Counted from the first letter of the stretch, positions 8,676 to 19,054 are shown. The stretch is 64,000 nt of DNA from Burkholderia sp. BCC0322 (GCF_902833045.1 NZ_CADFDU010000005.1:248583-312582), one strand, 5' to 3'. A program made the numbers and translations. The notes: generated by a model not told the origin, from the sequence alone.

Positions 8676-8981
8676 ATGTCGACCTACCTGGAGCTGAAAG
8701 CCAAGATGCGTACACTTCAAGCTCAGGTGGAACTTGCGCGCAAGAATGAAATGGAGAACGCCGTAAAGGACGTCCAGAAAGTCATTGCCGAGTTCAATCT
8801 GAGGCCTGAGGATTTGTTTGCCGGGATTCAATGTGTGTCGTGTCGGGTCAGGCGTCGCGCACCGGCGATCGCGAAATATCGGGACCCTGTGTCAGGCGCT
8901 GTCTGGAGTGGACGTGGACGGACACCGCGTTGGATTGCCGGACAAGATCGGGAGAAGTTTTTGATCCGCACGCCGACATAG
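8676..8981 (+). CDS. H-NS-like nucleoid protein, divergent paralogue
   Basis: Small DNA-binding protein of 101 residues in the beta-proteobacterial H-NS family. The N-terminal helix STYLELKAKMRTLQAQVELA is the dimerisation region, and the C-terminal KYRDPVSGAVWSGRGRTPRW is the DNA-binding hook that inserts in the minor groove of AT-rich DNA. The ATG at 8676 follows AAAGGAA; an earlier in-frame ATG at 8622 lacks a site. Compared with the canonical H-NS at 19550-19849, the linker is different (IQCVSCRVRRRAPAIA, with two cysteines). It probably silences AT-rich acquired genes. Confidence 0.88.
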   Translation: MSTYLELKAKMRTLQAQVELARKNEMENAVKDVQKVIAEFNLRPEDLFAGIQCVSCRVRRRAPAIAKYRDPVSGAVWSGRGRTPRWIAGQDREKFLIRTPT

Positions 8982-10024
8982 CGGCATACAGGTTTCGGTG
9001 CATCCCAAACATTCGACCGCAAGGTGCCTGGCCCGCCTCGCTGCTCGGGAGTTTCCGGCGTCAGCTCGCTACCTGGATCGATGCCGGGCGAGCCGTGCAT
9101 CAGAGTGACGGCACGGATTCCCCTGATGCTTTGTCTTGGCGCCGGTTCCTATTAGGGAAATCCCGGTAAAGCTCAGGGTTATCAAACGCGATTAACTTAT
9201 ATCAAACAAATTTTGACGACGATTTATGTTCCTGATATGGTTTTTCGCACCTGCAAAGCGCGGCCCGGTTGCGTTGGCGCTCGGTAAAAAGGTCGGCGTC
9301 CTTCGCCGGCGGCTGAACCGGACGCGCAATCGGCCTGCCATGGCGGCCGGTATTTCCAGGCCGTGTTGTCGTGCGCGTCGAGCGTGGTTCGGCTTCGTCA
9401 TCGCTGACCGCGCGCGTGGGTATGGCGCGAGCATGGAACGTGACGATGCCGTGCTTCTTCGAAATGCCATCGAAGAAACGTTCGGTTTCGCGCGGTGATT
9501 CGCTCGGGTTCTTCGGCTGCGTGGATTTGGCACATATGCTCGTCCGGATCACGAATTCGGTGGCAGGACGTCAGTTCGAGTGAATTCTCGGGTGCTGGCC
9601 TATAGGCAAGACGCGCCCGGAAGTCGCCACTCAGGGGCGAGTCCCTTTGCGTGATCGACGGGGCGGTATTGCTGGAACTGGAAGGCAACGTGTTTGTGCT
9701 GCTTCAAGGCGGTTCGGCATGTTATCAATCCGCGTCGCCGTGGAACTGGAGCGGCAACGGAAGCAGGAAAGCGGCTTTCGTCCAGGCAGGGACGCCGCGA
9801 TGGTTCTAATCGAGAAATTGCCGGACAGGTCGAGATGCGAGGCGCCTTCCTGCATGAAATTTTGAGGACGACGAAATGATTGAGTCAGATACGCCGATCT
9901 GGAGAACATGACGCCGGCCGTTGCGGCTCGAGACGACGCGCAGGCCGTGCGCCGTCATCTGCATCCGAATACAACAAAAACCGTTTCAAACAATCCCGAA
10001 ACCACTCCTGACAGTGAAATACCG
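8982..10024. other. Gene-poor stretch before the porin
   Basis: In this 1043-bp stretch all open frames are short, overlap each other and show no recognisable domain. The sequence is less biased to third-position G/C than the flanking genes. It probably includes the porin leader, but I could not place a promoter. A degraded gene is possible; I see nothing that identifies one. Confidence 0.4.
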
Positions 10025-11191
10025 ATGAAAAACAAGAAAATCAAGGTCAGCGTTATCGCTGTTGCCGCCTTCGCAGCATCGTCGGCAGCAATGGCACAGT
10101 CGTCGATCACCCTGTACGGCATGCTCGATGCGGGTATCGGCTACACGTCGAACATCAATGGCCACAAGCGGTTCGGCCTCGACGGTGGTGCCGCAGGTTC
10201 GAACAAGTGGGGCCTCAGGGGGACGGAAGATCTCGGTGGCGGCCTCAAGGCAATCTTCAAGATCGAAAACGGCTTCAACATCGGTACAGGCGGCATAGGC
10301 GGCCAGGGGCCCATCGGTTCCACGCGTTCGCTATTCAACCGCCAGGCTTACGTATCCCTCGCTTCCGATCAGTACGGTACCGTGCGTCTGGGGCGCCAGC
10401 TCGACGCGGTGACGGAAATGGTTCAGGTCCTGACGGGCGACGCCATTTCGGCGTCGACATTCTCGACCCCGGGCGACGTGGACAACAACGACAACACGAC
10501 GAACCAGAACAGCGCCGTGAAGTATATTTCGCCGCTCATCCATGGCTTCCAGGCTGAAGGCGCGTACTCGTTCGGCGGCGTTGCGGGTTCGATGGGTTCG
10601 GGACAATCGTGGTCGGTGGCTGCGAACTACGCCCAGGGTGGTCTGACGGTCGCCGGCGGCTACTTCCATGCCGCGAACCAGGGTGAGAACGGGTGGATGA
10701 ACGCAACAGCGCAACCGAGTTTCGGTGGGGCGCTGGGCTATCCGAGTTCGGGTTACAACGGCGGCAATGCGTTCAAGAGCGCGGGCATCGCACAAGTCGC
10801 GACTCAATACCAGATTGGCCCGTACACGGCCGGCTTGCGCTACTCGAATGCTCAGTACCAGGGCAACGCTGGCCAGCCGTCGATCCACTTCAACGTGTTG
10901 GGCGCTCTCCTGCAGTACCAGGTCACCCCGGCGCTGTCGCTGGCGACCGGGTACACGTACGTCTACGGTTCCGCAGCCACGCCCACGCTGGCTGCTCAAG
11001 GCCGCACGATGGCGTCGATCAACCAGGTGTCGCTGGGGGCGACGTACTCGCTGTCGAAGAGCACCGCGTTGTACGCGATGGGCGGGTACGTTCATGCTCA
11101 GGGCGCTCAGGCTTCGGTTGCCGACTTTGGCAACACCGCATCGGGCGGCAACCAGGTTCAAGTCAACATCGGCATGTACCACGGCTTCTGA
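10025..11191 (+). CDS. Outer-membrane porin (OmpC/Omp38-like, Gram-negative porin family)
   Basis: Trimeric 16-strand beta-barrel for passive diffusion across the outer membrane. It has 388 residues with a signal peptide ending near AMAQ (residue 22). The mature start SSITLYGMLDAGIGYTSN, the NKWGLRGTEDLGGGLKAIFK block and the final phenylalanine (GMYHGF), which the BAM complex recognises, are all characteristic. The frame extends upstream to 9908, but the ATG at 10025 is the one that gives a proper signal peptide. It is followed by an 11-bp hairpin and appears monocistronic. Confidence 0.93.
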   Translation: MKNKKIKVSVIAVAAFAASSAAMAQSSITLYGMLDAGIGYTSNINGHKRFGLDGGAAGSNKWGLRGTEDLGGGLKAIFKIENGFNIGTGGIGGQGPIGSTRSLFNRQAYVSLASDQYGTVRLGRQLDAVTEMVQVLTGDAISASTFSTPGDVDNNDNTTNQNSAVKYISPLIHGFQAEGAYSFGGVAGSMGSGQSWSVAANYAQGGLTVAGGYFHAANQGENGWMNATAQPSFGGALGYPSSGYNGGNAFKSAGIAQVATQYQIGPYTAGLRYSNAQYQGNAGQPSIHFNVLGALLQYQVTPALSLATGYTYVYGSAATPTLAAQGRTMASINQVSLGATYSLSKSTALYAMGGYVHAQGAQASVADFGNTASGGNQVQVNIGMYHGF

Positions 11192-11207
11192 TCGCCGGCG
11201 CGGAAGT

Positions 11208-11233
11208 CCGGAGTAGTGGCTGCACTACTCCGG
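11208..11233 (+). terminator. Hairpin downstream of the porin gene
   Basis: Arms CCGGAGTAGTG (11208-11218) and CACTACTCCGG (11223-11233) pair perfectly around GCTG, starting 17 bp after the porin stop. There is no T-tract, so it may act as a stabilising 3' hairpin or a Rho-assisted terminator. Confidence 0.6.
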
Positions 11234-11504
11234 CAAAGCGGCACTCTGCTGACCGCGCTTCACCTCGAGCGGGTGTCCTGAGCTGAAAATTCCTCTCGTT
11301 GATCGTTCGTCCTGCAGGCAGTGACGAAGGGATTGCTTGACGAGACGGTCATCCCGCATCGGCACCGCGACCAGCGGCGAATGGCGGCGCCTGGGCGATG
11401 CGCACGGCTCCGGACGACTCCGAGGAGACACCTGCCTCACCCGGTAGAATGATCGGCACTCCGCTCTGGATGCGGCCGCCGTTCCCATTTCGCGAGGCCT
11501 GGCG
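11234..11504. other. Short intergenic region before the solitary binding protein
   Basis: With the porin hairpin, the gap between genes is 313 bp. Nothing is recognised beyond that hairpin. The frame of the next gene is closed by a TAG about 70 bp upstream of its ATG, so no hidden signal peptide is present. Confidence 0.4.
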
Positions 11505-12236
11505 ATGAAGGTGACGATTGCGTACATCGACGAACCCCCTTTTGGATGGACGGAACCCGGAGGTGGCGCCACCGGCGCCGACCTTGAATTGGCCGATGCC
11601 ATTCTTCGGGCGATCGGCGTCACGCAGATCGAGCATCGACCGACGACGTTCAGTGAATTGCTGCCCGGCGTTGCGACCGGGCGCTGGGACATGAACGTTC
11701 CGCTCTTCGTCACGCCTGAACGCGCCGAAACGGTGGCGTTCAGCGTGCCCGTATGGGGGATCGGAGACGGCTTTCTGGTTCGGGCCGGAAATCCGAAAGG
11801 CCTCGACAGCTATGCGTCACTGGCCAAATGCGCCGACGCCCGCCTCGGCATCATTGCCGGACAGGTTCAGCACGACTCGGCGAAAGCGGCGGGCGTAAGC
11901 GGGGACCAGATAGTCATGTTCGCGCAACAAGCCGACGCGATCGATGCGGTCCTCTCCGGAGAAATCGACGCATATGCGAGTACCGCCGTCGGAAATCGCA
12001 TCGTGGCGAATCGGATCGGCGGTTCCGCGCTCGAGGCCGTGCCGCACGTGCGGGGAACGGCGGATCAGCAACAGGGGCTCCCGCTCGGCGCGTTCTCGTT
12101 CAACCCGCGGGACAGCGATCTGCTCGAGGCGGTCAACAGGCAACTCCGTGCGTACCTGGGTTCGCCGGACCATCGAGCCAGAATGGCGGCATTCGGCCTG
12201 ACGCAGAGCGAGATCGATCCCGCACTCGCGCAGTGA
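11505..12236 (+). CDS. Amino-acid-type substrate-binding protein (SBP family 3) without signal peptide
   Basis: A 243-residue bilobal binding fold like the receptors of polar amino-acid ABC importers. MKVTIAYIDEPPFGWTEP is strand 1. TGADLELADAILRAIGV and ELLPGVATGRWDMNV follow, and the last is the family's R-D ligand region. It starts almost directly in the mature fold: no hydrophobic leader precedes it in frame, and no permease or ATPase is adjacent. It may therefore be a cytoplasmic sensor/binder, or a gene that lost its export signal. The ligand is unknown. Confidence 0.8.
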   Translation: MKVTIAYIDEPPFGWTEPGGGATGADLELADAILRAIGVTQIEHRPTTFSELLPGVATGRWDMNVPLFVTPERAETVAFSVPVWGIGDGFLVRAGNPKGLDSYASLAKCADARLGIIAGQVQHDSAKAAGVSGDQIVMFAQQADAIDAVLSGEIDAYASTAVGNRIVANRIGGSALEAVPHVRGTADQQQGLPLGAFSFNPRDSDLLEAVNRQLRAYLGSPDHRARMAAFGLTQSEIDPALAQ

Positions 12237-12785
12237 GCATGAAGCGGGCGTCGACCGGCGGCGGCCGAACGGCAACGCCAGATCGATGGCTGACGTGTCA
12301 GTGCCGCTCTGCCGATGATCGATTTCAGGCCAATCCTTTTCAGGCAGGCGAGCCGCGAGCGTGGCGTGCTGAGCAGGAAGCACGCGTTGCCTGACAGCCT
12401 CCGTTGATCTGCCGCACCGTCGCCCGTTTGCGCGTCATTCGAACTGATGCCGTATCGGTCGTCGGGTTGCGTTTCTTCGTCGTATTTCATGGAGCGATCG
12501 GCGATATCGGGCAGACGGAAGATCCGTATTCGCTAAAGGTAACGACGATCCCTGGCGGACCGCATGGAAAATGGATCTCCAGGGCATCGTGGCGTGCTGA
12601 GCAGACTGGGTCAACGTGCCTTGTCCGCGCAAGGCTTCACCAATGGCACGGACGAGCAGCCCGCAAAGTATGCTGCTTCCGGAAACGCACCAGGCAAACC
12701 CGCAGAGGATGAAGGGGGCGCACCCAGCCAGCGTGACCGATGTTCAAGGTGCCGCCTCGGGCGAACGTCAACCGCCGCGCCGCGT
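12237..12785. other. Convergent intergenic region, no gene seen
   Basis: This 549-bp stretch lies between the ends of the binding-protein gene (rightward) and the cytochrome b561 gene (leftward). Short frames exist in all directions but none looks coding. No clear bidirectional terminator was found. Confidence 0.4.
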
Positions 12786-13325
12786 TCAGATCCCCATCCG
12801 CTCCGCGACACCGTCCCGATCGACGAACTTGTGTTTCAGCCCGGCCGCGACGTGCATGACCAGCAGCAAGCCAAGCGTCAGCACCAGCGCGCGATGCAGT
12901 GCATCGGTCAGGAGCCGCAGCGGTTCGTCGCGGCCGACCAGCACCGGCAATTCCGCGATTCCGAAGAAACTGACCGGATGGGCGCCAGCGAGGCGGTGCA
13001 CGTAGCCGGTCAGCGGCACGAGAAACAGCAGCAGGTACAGCACGCCGTGCAGCGCACCGGCGATCCGCGCCTGCCACGCCGGCACGCTGGCCGGCAGCGG
13101 CGGCGGTGTATGCGTCGCACGCCACGCGAGGCGTGGCACGGTCAGCATGAAAATGAGGCTGCCGATCGACGCGTGATAGAACAGGATGCTGTTGAACCGG
13201 GACGAGTTGTGCGGAAATGTATCCATGTAGATCCCGATCAACAGGTTCGACAGGATCAAGATTGCGATCGACCAGTGCATGGCGATCGCGAAGCGTGTGT
13301 AGGCGACGTGGTCAGGGCGTGACAT
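12786..13325 (-). CDS. Cytochrome b561 family membrane protein
   Basis: Inner-membrane diheme b-type cytochrome of 179 residues that passes electrons from the quinone pool. Four hydrophobic segments are visible. The heme-ligand histidines fall in RFAIAMHWSIAILIL, near residue 51 in YHASIGSLIFML, and in HRALVLTLGLLLVMHVAAGL near the C-terminus. The ATG at 13325 follows GGAGAG; the frame extends upstream but that part is not protein-like. It stands alone. YceI proteins often pair with such cytochromes, but the yceI in this window is far away. Confidence 0.88.
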   Translation of the reverse strand: MSRPDHVAYTRFAIAMHWSIAILILSNLLIGIYMDTFPHNSSRFNSILFYHASIGSLIFMLTVPRLAWRATHTPPPLPASVPAWQARIAGALHGVLYLLLFLVPLTGYVHRLAGAHPVSFFGIAELPVLVGRDEPLRLLTDALHRALVLTLGLLLVMHVAAGLKHKFVDRDGVAERMGI

Positions 13326-14076
13326 TGCGGTCTCTCCGTTGCGGTGGGGCGTAGTGCACCGGCTCGTTCGGCGTGGTGAGCGGCGCGATGCCCCGATATA
13401 CCGGAGCCGGCTGGGTTTTATTCCCGCGGGACGAATCGGTGCCGTTTTTTTCGTGTGGAAGGCAATCGAAATGTCTTGAAAGGTTTGCGGTGTTCTTGGC
13501 GGCGTTGCGCCGGCCGCAATACCCGAAACGCATGAAGTGCGGTTTGTTTCGGCTCGGCCATCACCGACGTTCGACGGACATGCCAACGGTCGCTTGCCGT
13601 CACGGCGCCCGTTTTTCCGCGAGCGGGATCGCCCGGGCCTACGACGCAGCGCCGAACACGATGACGCATCGCGCCGCTTGCGTAGATCGCGGGAGCCGGG
13701 TGGGGCGGCGACGTCGCCGGAGAGTCGACATGTCGCCCGGTCCGCAGCCGCTCGACTTGACGGCGCGCAGCCCGAATATCGTCGCGGCACTCAACTCTTG
13801 TCCAAATCTGTCGTTAACTCAGGGCGGCTGCCCCTGCAAGGGCAGGGCTCCGGCGTCTGGGTCCGCCGGACCAGGGATCGTCAAATGCGGCATCGAGGCC
13901 AATGTGCCGCGCTCGCCGCCACGACGCTTCAAACGATGGATCGATTCCCGTTTGCGAGTTCGATGAGTGCGCAACCATTCGAGGCAAGTGAGATCGCACC
14001 GTGCTTGTCGCCGCGGGCGAGTCCGCAGGTTGCCGAATCGGAGTGCGCCGGCAGTTTTTTTCGTCTTGGTTAGAGA
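13326..14076. other. Intergenic region upstream of the c-di-GMP protein
   Basis: This 751-bp region lies between the divergent cytochrome b561 and GGDEF/EAL genes. It must contain both promoters. No intact gene, no convincing promoter boxes and no significant repeats were found, apart from a weak TGCCC/GGGCA hairpin near 13830. Confidence 0.4.
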
Positions 14077-16590
14077 ATGTATCCGAGCAGCTACGATGTT
14101 CCGATTGCGCGCCTCGTCGCGCGTCAGATTCTGTCCTGCGCGCCCGCCACGCCGGTGCGGGAGGTCGCACGACGCATGTTCGCCGAGCGTTGCAGCTCGA
14201 TCGTCGTGATGGAGGATGAGCAGGTCGTCGGGATCTGGACCGAGCGTGATGCGCTGTCTGCCGGCGACGAACCGCATGCGCTCGATCGGCCCGTCAGCGA
14301 GGTGATGAGCCGCCCGGTGCTGACGCTCGAGGCCAATACGCCGCTGGGTGAAGCCGCGATGAAGTTCAAGCAGTCGGGCGTGCGGCACTTCGTGGTGGTT
14401 CGCGATGGCGCCGTGATCGGCGTGCTGACGCAGACCGACGTCGTCGTGAACCAGGGGCCGGAATTCTTCCTGCACCTGAAGCCGATCGAATCGATCCGCG
14501 TCCATCCGCCCGTTGTGGTGCACGAACAGGTTGCGCTGCACGAGGTCGTCGCACGGATGCGTGCGCAACGGCTCGATGCGATCCTCGTCGGCTACGACGA
14601 CGGCGAGCACGGCATCCTCACCGAACGGGACATCGTCCGGCTCCTGGCGGACGGCGGGGTGCGAGGCGCGGTCGGGGCCTACGCGAGCAAGCCGCTGCAG
14701 ATGCTGACCGCGAAGCAGAGCCTGTATGCGGCGCAGCGCTTCATGACCGAGCACAATATGCGGCACGTCGGCATTCAGGACGAGGCGGGCAGGCTGGCCG
14801 GGCTGCTCTGTTTCGCGGACGTGCTGCAGAGCATTGAGCACGAATACGCGAACGAGCTGCGCAGCGCGTTGCGCGAGCGCGACGAAGCGCTGGGTCTCGC
14901 TCGCTTCAACCTGCGCATGGCGGATCGGGTGTTCGAATCGGCGCTCGAAGGCATCATGGTGACCGACCGGCACGCGAAGATCGAGCGCGTCAACCAGGCC
15001 TTCACGCGCCTGACCGGATACACCGAGGACGAAGTGGTCGGGCGCAATCCGGCCCTGCTGAGTTCCGGGCGCCAGACGGCAGATTTCTACCAGCGGCTCT
15101 GGCATTCGCTGACGACCGATGGCCACTGGCAAGGCGAAATCTGGAATCGCCGCAAGACCGGCGAGCTGTTTCTCGAATACCTGACGATTACCAGCATTCG
15201 CGACAACGATGGCGAGATCTCGCACTATGCGGCGATCTTCTCCGACATCACGCAGCGGCGCCAGGCGGAGGAGCGGCTGGGCTATCTCGCCACGCACGAC
15301 GTGCTCACCGATCTCGCGAACCGGGCGCTGTTCGAGGAGCGGCTCGCGCACGCGATCGTTCAAGCGAAGCGGCTCGGCCGCAAGGTCGCGGTGATGTACC
15401 TCGATCTCGACCGTTTCAAGCTGGTCAACGACACACTCGGCCACAACGCCGGCGACGAGGTGCTGAAGATGGTCGCGGGGCGCATCGTCTCGACCGTGCG
15501 CGCGAACGACACGGTGGCGCGCATGGGCGGCGACGAATTCGCACTCGTGCTCGAGGAGCTCGACGATGTCCGCGACGTCGGGCGAGTGGCACGCAAGCTG
15601 CTGGACGAAGTGGGGCGGGCGATCGATATCGGTGGTCGCGAGATCTTCGTGACGCCGAGCGTCGGCATCAGCATCTATCCGGACGACGGCACCGAGGCGG
15701 AGCACCTGATCCTGCTCGCGGACCAGGCGATGTACGGCGCGAAGAGCCGGGGCAGGAACGTGTTCCAGTTCTTCGAAAACAAGATGACGTCGTCGGCGAT
15801 GGAGCAGCTGGAGACGCTCGGCGAACTGCACCGCGCGCTCGAGCAGAACGAATTCCGCCTGTTCTACCAGCCGCAATACGATCTGGCCAGCGGCCGGATC
15901 GTCGGTGTGGAGGCGCTGTTGCGGTGGATGCATCCGCGCAAGGGCCTGGTGCCGCCGGGCGACTTCATCGGGCTCGCGGAGCGATCGGCGCTGATCGTTC
16001 CGATCGGCCGGTGGGTGCTGCGCGAGGCCTGCCGGCAGGCGCGCCGCTGGCTCGACGAGGGCTTCGAGTTCGGGCGTGTGTCGGTGAACGTGTCGGCAAG
16101 GCAGTGCTTCACGGACCATTTTCTCAGCGACCTGACGACCATCCTCAGCGAAACCGCATTGCCGGCCGAATGCCTGCAGCTCGAGTTGCTCGAAAGCATG
16201 GCGATGAACACTCGCGAGGAAATCGGCATCCTGCTGCGCGAGCTGGCGACGCGGGGCATCAGCCTGGCGATCGACGATTTCGGTACGGGTTATTCGTCGC
16301 TGGTCTATCTGAAGGATCTGCCCGTCGATACGCTGAAGATCGATCGGTCGTTTCTCACGGGTTGCGGTTCAGGCAGCACGGACGACGCGATCGTGCGCGC
16401 GATCGTTGCGATGGGGCGCGCGCTGGGGCTTGATGTCGTGATGGAGGGCGTCGAGACCGAAAAGCAGTTGGCTTTCCTGCGGGAGATCGGCTGCCACCAG
16501 GTGCAGGGCTTCCTGTTCGCGCGGCCGCAGCCTGCCGAACAGCTGGTCGGGCTCTCGTCGCGCGTCGGCACCGAATTGCTGACCGAGTGA
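14077..16590 (+). CDS. CBS-CBS-PAS-GGDEF-EAL cyclic-di-GMP signalling protein
   Basis: Cytoplasmic protein of 837 residues, predicted to make and/or break cyclic di-GMP in response to a bound nucleotide and a PAS ligand. Domain order: two CBS pairs (about 10-125 and 140-255), a short linker helix, PAS (about 285-400), GGDEF (about 405-565) and EAL (about 580-825). The cyclase motif GGDEF (484-488) is intact, with an RxxD inhibitory site (RAND, 475-478) at the normal distance. The EAL motif (612-614), [17 protein letters not shown] and MEGVET are also intact, so both activities are possible. No membrane segments. It appears to be a single-gene unit. Confidence 0.93.
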   Translation: MYPSSYDVPIARLVARQILSCAPATPVREVARRMFAERCSSIVVMEDEQVVGIWTERDALSAGDEPHALDRPVSEVMSRPVLTLEANTPLGEAAMKFKQSGVRHFVVVRDGAVIGVLTQTDVVVNQGPEFFLHLKPIESIRVHPPVVVHEQVALHEVVARMRAQRLDAILVGYDDGEHGILTERDIVRLLADGGVRGAVGAYASKPLQMLTAKQSLYAAQRFMTEHNMRHVGIQDEAGRLAGLLCFADVLQSIEHEYANELRSALRERDEALGLARFNLRMADRVFESALEGIMVTDRHAKIERVNQAFTRLTGYTEDEVVGRNPALLSSGRQTADFYQRLWHSLTTDGHWQGEIWNRRKTGELFLEYLTITSIRDNDGEISHYAAIFSDITQRRQAEERLGYLATHDVLTDLANRALFEERLAHAIVQAKRLGRKVAVMYLDLDRFKLVNDTLGHNAGDEVLKMVAGRIVSTVRANDTVARMGGDEFALVLEELDDVRDVGRVARKLLDEVGRAIDIGGREIFVTPSVGISIYPDDGTEAEHLILLADQAMYGAKSRGRNVFQFFENKMTSSAMEQLETLGELHRALEQNEFRLFYQPQYDLASGRIVGVEALLRWMHPRKGLVPPGDFIGLAERSALIVPIGRWVLREACRQARRWLDEGFEFGRVSVNVSARQCFTDHFLSDLTTILSETALPAECLQLELLESMAMNTREEIGILLRELATRGISLAIDDFGTGYSSLVYLKDLPVDTLKIDRSFLTGCGSGSTDDAIVRAIVAMGRALGLDVVMEGVETEKQLAFLREIGCHQVQGFLFARPQPAEQLVGLSSRVGTELLTE

Positions 16591-16770
16591 GTCGGTTGCC
16601 GACGCACGCGGCGCGCACGGGCTGCCGCGCGGTGCGTTGACCGGTACGTTGTGGATACAGCGCCGGTTCGCGGCAGGGTGTCGTGAATCCTGGTATCAGT
16701 CAGGCGCGCACGATGACTCGAACCGGGCCCGGGGCCGCACGCGGCGCAATGCGGCAGCCCGGCGTGCGCA

Positions 16771-18000
16771 CTAATTCACGCATTCCGGCACCACCGGGTC
16801 ATTGCTGTTCGTGTAGACGAATCCGTCGGAGATCCACTGATTCGATTCGAGTCGATACCAAAGCCGTGTGGCGCCCCAGTTGCCATTCACGGAGTCGCCG
16901 TACCGGTGGCAAGCGAGCTGCACGGTGCGCCCGTTCTCGAGCGTACCGACAATCGGCGCCGACAGTGAAGGCGCGCTGCGCAGGTTCGCCTGTCCCGGCG
17001 CCTGTACACGCGCGCTGACGGGCGTGGAAGGTTCGCCGGAATCCGCGCTCCCGTAGTTGACCAGCCAGGCCTGCGGGGAGACGCGCCGTTGATTGCGAAC
17101 CGCGTATCCGGAGTACGGTGAAGTGCCCTCGAAGAATTGCCAGCCGCCGATCGTCATGCCATTGACGGACACGTCATTGCCATCCTTGCTCAACGAAAAG
17201 TGAACGTGCGGCCCCGTCGTTTGACCGCCGCACGGCAGGCCGTTTCCGACGGTGCCGAGATATTCCCCCTGACGGACACGTGTGCCGCTGTTCAGCGACG
17301 TCAGCTGAACCATGTGGTAATAAGTCGTCGCATAGCCATTGTCGTGAACCACCTTCACGATCGCGCTGCCGTTGCGCTCGCAGCTCTTGTAAAGATAGCC
17401 GTCTCGCGCCGCCAGCACGCGGCCGTTGCCACCCGAGAAATCGAGCGAGTTATACGGCCTGCTTTGTCCGGACCAGCCGTGTGCGCCGCCCGTCCAATAC
17501 CACCCGGCATTCTGCTCCCACGGCAACGCAAGGCCCGGTTGCGGCAATGCCGCCGCCCGCGGCGCAAGCGAGGCGCGTCGTGACGCGAGATTCTTTCGCT
17601 CGTCGGCCGCGAGCAGCGTGGGTGGCGCCGCATCGAGCAGTTCTCCGAACTTGCTGCTGCCCTCCACACCCGTGATCCATCGGCCATTCACGTTGCGCGC
17701 GATGAACAGCTTCGTGACGGGATCGGCGGATTCGTCATCACGCAGGATTTGCGTCGCAGTACCCAATATCCATCCGGAAACGTCATCGGTCTTTATTGCC
17801 TCGACCAGCCCGCTGTCCGACTGGGCCGGCAGTGCCAACGTCCTGCCCGATCGGGATTCAAGCGCCTGCTCGATCGAGCGTTGCAACGACGTCTCGATTG
17901 GCGCCGCATGGGCGATTTCGGCCAGGCCGGCTGCAATCAGCAGCATTCCAGTGAGGGTTTTAATCGAATTCGATGCGGAACGACCTGATAAATTGCGCAT
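16771..18000 (-). CDS. LasA-type M23 metallopeptidase with C-terminal SH3-like domain
   Basis: Secreted zinc endopeptidase of 409 residues, of the LasA/staphylolytic type that cuts glycine-rich peptides or bacterial cross-bridges. It has a signal peptide (cut after about residue 33), a propeptide-like region (about 34-160), a peptidase domain (about 161-310) and an SH3b-like tail (about 335-405). The LasA ligand pattern is complete: His174, Asp187 (same 13-residue spacing as LasA), His229 in TTYYHM, and His265/His267 in GPHVHFSL. The ATG at 18000 is preferred over a GTG at 18039. The gene stands alone, with AT-rich DNA upstream. Confidence 0.9.
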   Translation of the reverse strand: MRNLSGRSASNSIKTLTGMLLIAAGLAEIAHAAPIETSLQRSIEQALESRSGRTLALPAQSDSGLVEAIKTDDVSGWILGTATQILRDDESADPVTKLFIARNVNGRWITGVEGSSKFGELLDAAPPTLLAADERKNLASRRASLAPRAAALPQPGLALPWEQNAGWYWTGGAHGWSGQSRPYNSLDFSGGNGRVLAARDGYLYKSCERNGSAIVKVVHDNGYATTYYHMVQLTSLNSGTRVRQGEYLGTVGNGLPCGGQTTGPHVHFSLSKDGNDVSVNGMTIGGWQFFEGTSPYSGYAVRNQRRVSPQAWLVNYGSADSGEPSTPVSARVQAPGQANLRSAPSLSAPIVGTLENGRTVQLACHRYGDSVNGNWGATRLWYRLESNQWISDGFVYTNSNDPVVPECVN

Positions 18001-19054
18001 AGTTAAATGCACCACGGATAGGGTTTGCAAGAAGTTCACGACAGCGGCGTCAAGCCTACATCATTCGTCATTCATTGCAAGAAAAATGCAATGTATATTT
18101 GTCTTATTTTAAGTGGCTGATAAAGTTGAAATTATTGATTCGATAATTTCAACGTGATTTTTTCGATCCTGAAACCGGAGTCGGTCGATCTGGAGTCGTC
18201 TTTCTGGTTTCGATGGATTTTCGATGAATCAAAGCGGTTTGATCGAGCAGATATCTGTCTCCATTCCGGCGCCACACACGAAACAATCGGTCCAGGCGGG
18301 AGCATGGGGTCACTGTCGCGCGATGCGAAGAGCGCTGGTCAACCCGACAAGACTGCACATTCACCGGTTGCTGCAGTGCCAGAGCCGCGGCAAGTGGATC
18401 AAGGCCGCCGCCTCAGCGGCATCACTCAATGGCTGCTGGCGCTTGCCGGACAAGATGGCATCCCGCTCTTCGCGCAGGTCGTGCCTCTGCTGGCAAGCCA
18501 GGTTGATAAAAGCGTTCTCCGCGCAATGAAGCCCGTCGTATGCCGATTCACTGGTTTTCGTCCATCCTGGCCTGCCGGTGAATCTGCGAACCGGTTCAGG
18601 ATGTCGACATGGTCGAGTTGCGACTGGCGATCAAGCGGTCTCGACTCGCACCGCAATATATCGAGGCGAGAATGGGCCCGGATTTTTCCCGACATGCAGG
18701 GTGTCGGTTTGCGGTCACGGAATATTTATTGAAAACTGGCGTGCATTATTCAGCTCAGGTCACGCCAATGCGTGAGTGCTCAAAAGACATTCCCGAAACA
18801 TGGCGACCGGATGCGCAACGATGGCGCTTTGCGCGGCGTAGGTTGCCGTCGTCGGCAAATGCGAATGCGAACGCATCCCGGCCGAGGTCATGCAATCAAT
18901 TCGCCGCGATCGATTCATCGGCGTGTTCATGGATGCGCTTGAACCGGTCTTGCCCGAGCAATGGTGTTCGTCAGGTCATTGGGCTAGAGTGAACGCTTCC
19001 CCGGCGCCTTCGAACCGGCTTCCCCCCTACGCGGATCATCGACGAGGCCAAACC
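18001..19054. other. Long intergenic region upstream of the LasA-like gene
   Basis: The first 150 bases are AT-rich and hold the promoter of the peptidase gene plus a perfect 11-bp inverted repeat (18125-18153). The remaining 900 bases contain several overlapping rightward frames. One (18609-18992) begins with a protein-like MVELRLAIKRSRLAPQYIEA but loses that character within 60 codons. I recognise no gene; decayed coding sequence is possible. Confidence 0.4.
18125..18153. promoter_or_regulatory. AT-rich inverted repeat upstream of the LasA-like gene
   Basis: GTTGAAATTAT (18125-18135) and ATAATTTCAAC (18143-18153) pair perfectly around a 7-base spacer. It lies 125 bp upstream of the peptidase start. 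On the plus strand a GTGATTTTTT follows, so it could act as a rightward terminator. Alternatively it is an operator for the peptidase promoter. Confidence 0.5.

Noticed and set aside
9192-9909. Several leftward frames before the porin gene
   Set aside because: Arginine/serine-rich translations with no starts or domains; no support for coding.
13819-16119. Long leftward frame (766 codons) opposite the GGDEF/EAL gene
   Set aside because: Antisense shadow of a gene with intact catalytic motifs.
18154-18732. Rightward frame of 192 codons upstream of the cupin gene
   Set aside because: Part reads like protein but there is no ribosome site, composition drifts and overlapping frames are equally open; kept only as a comment on the intergenic region.
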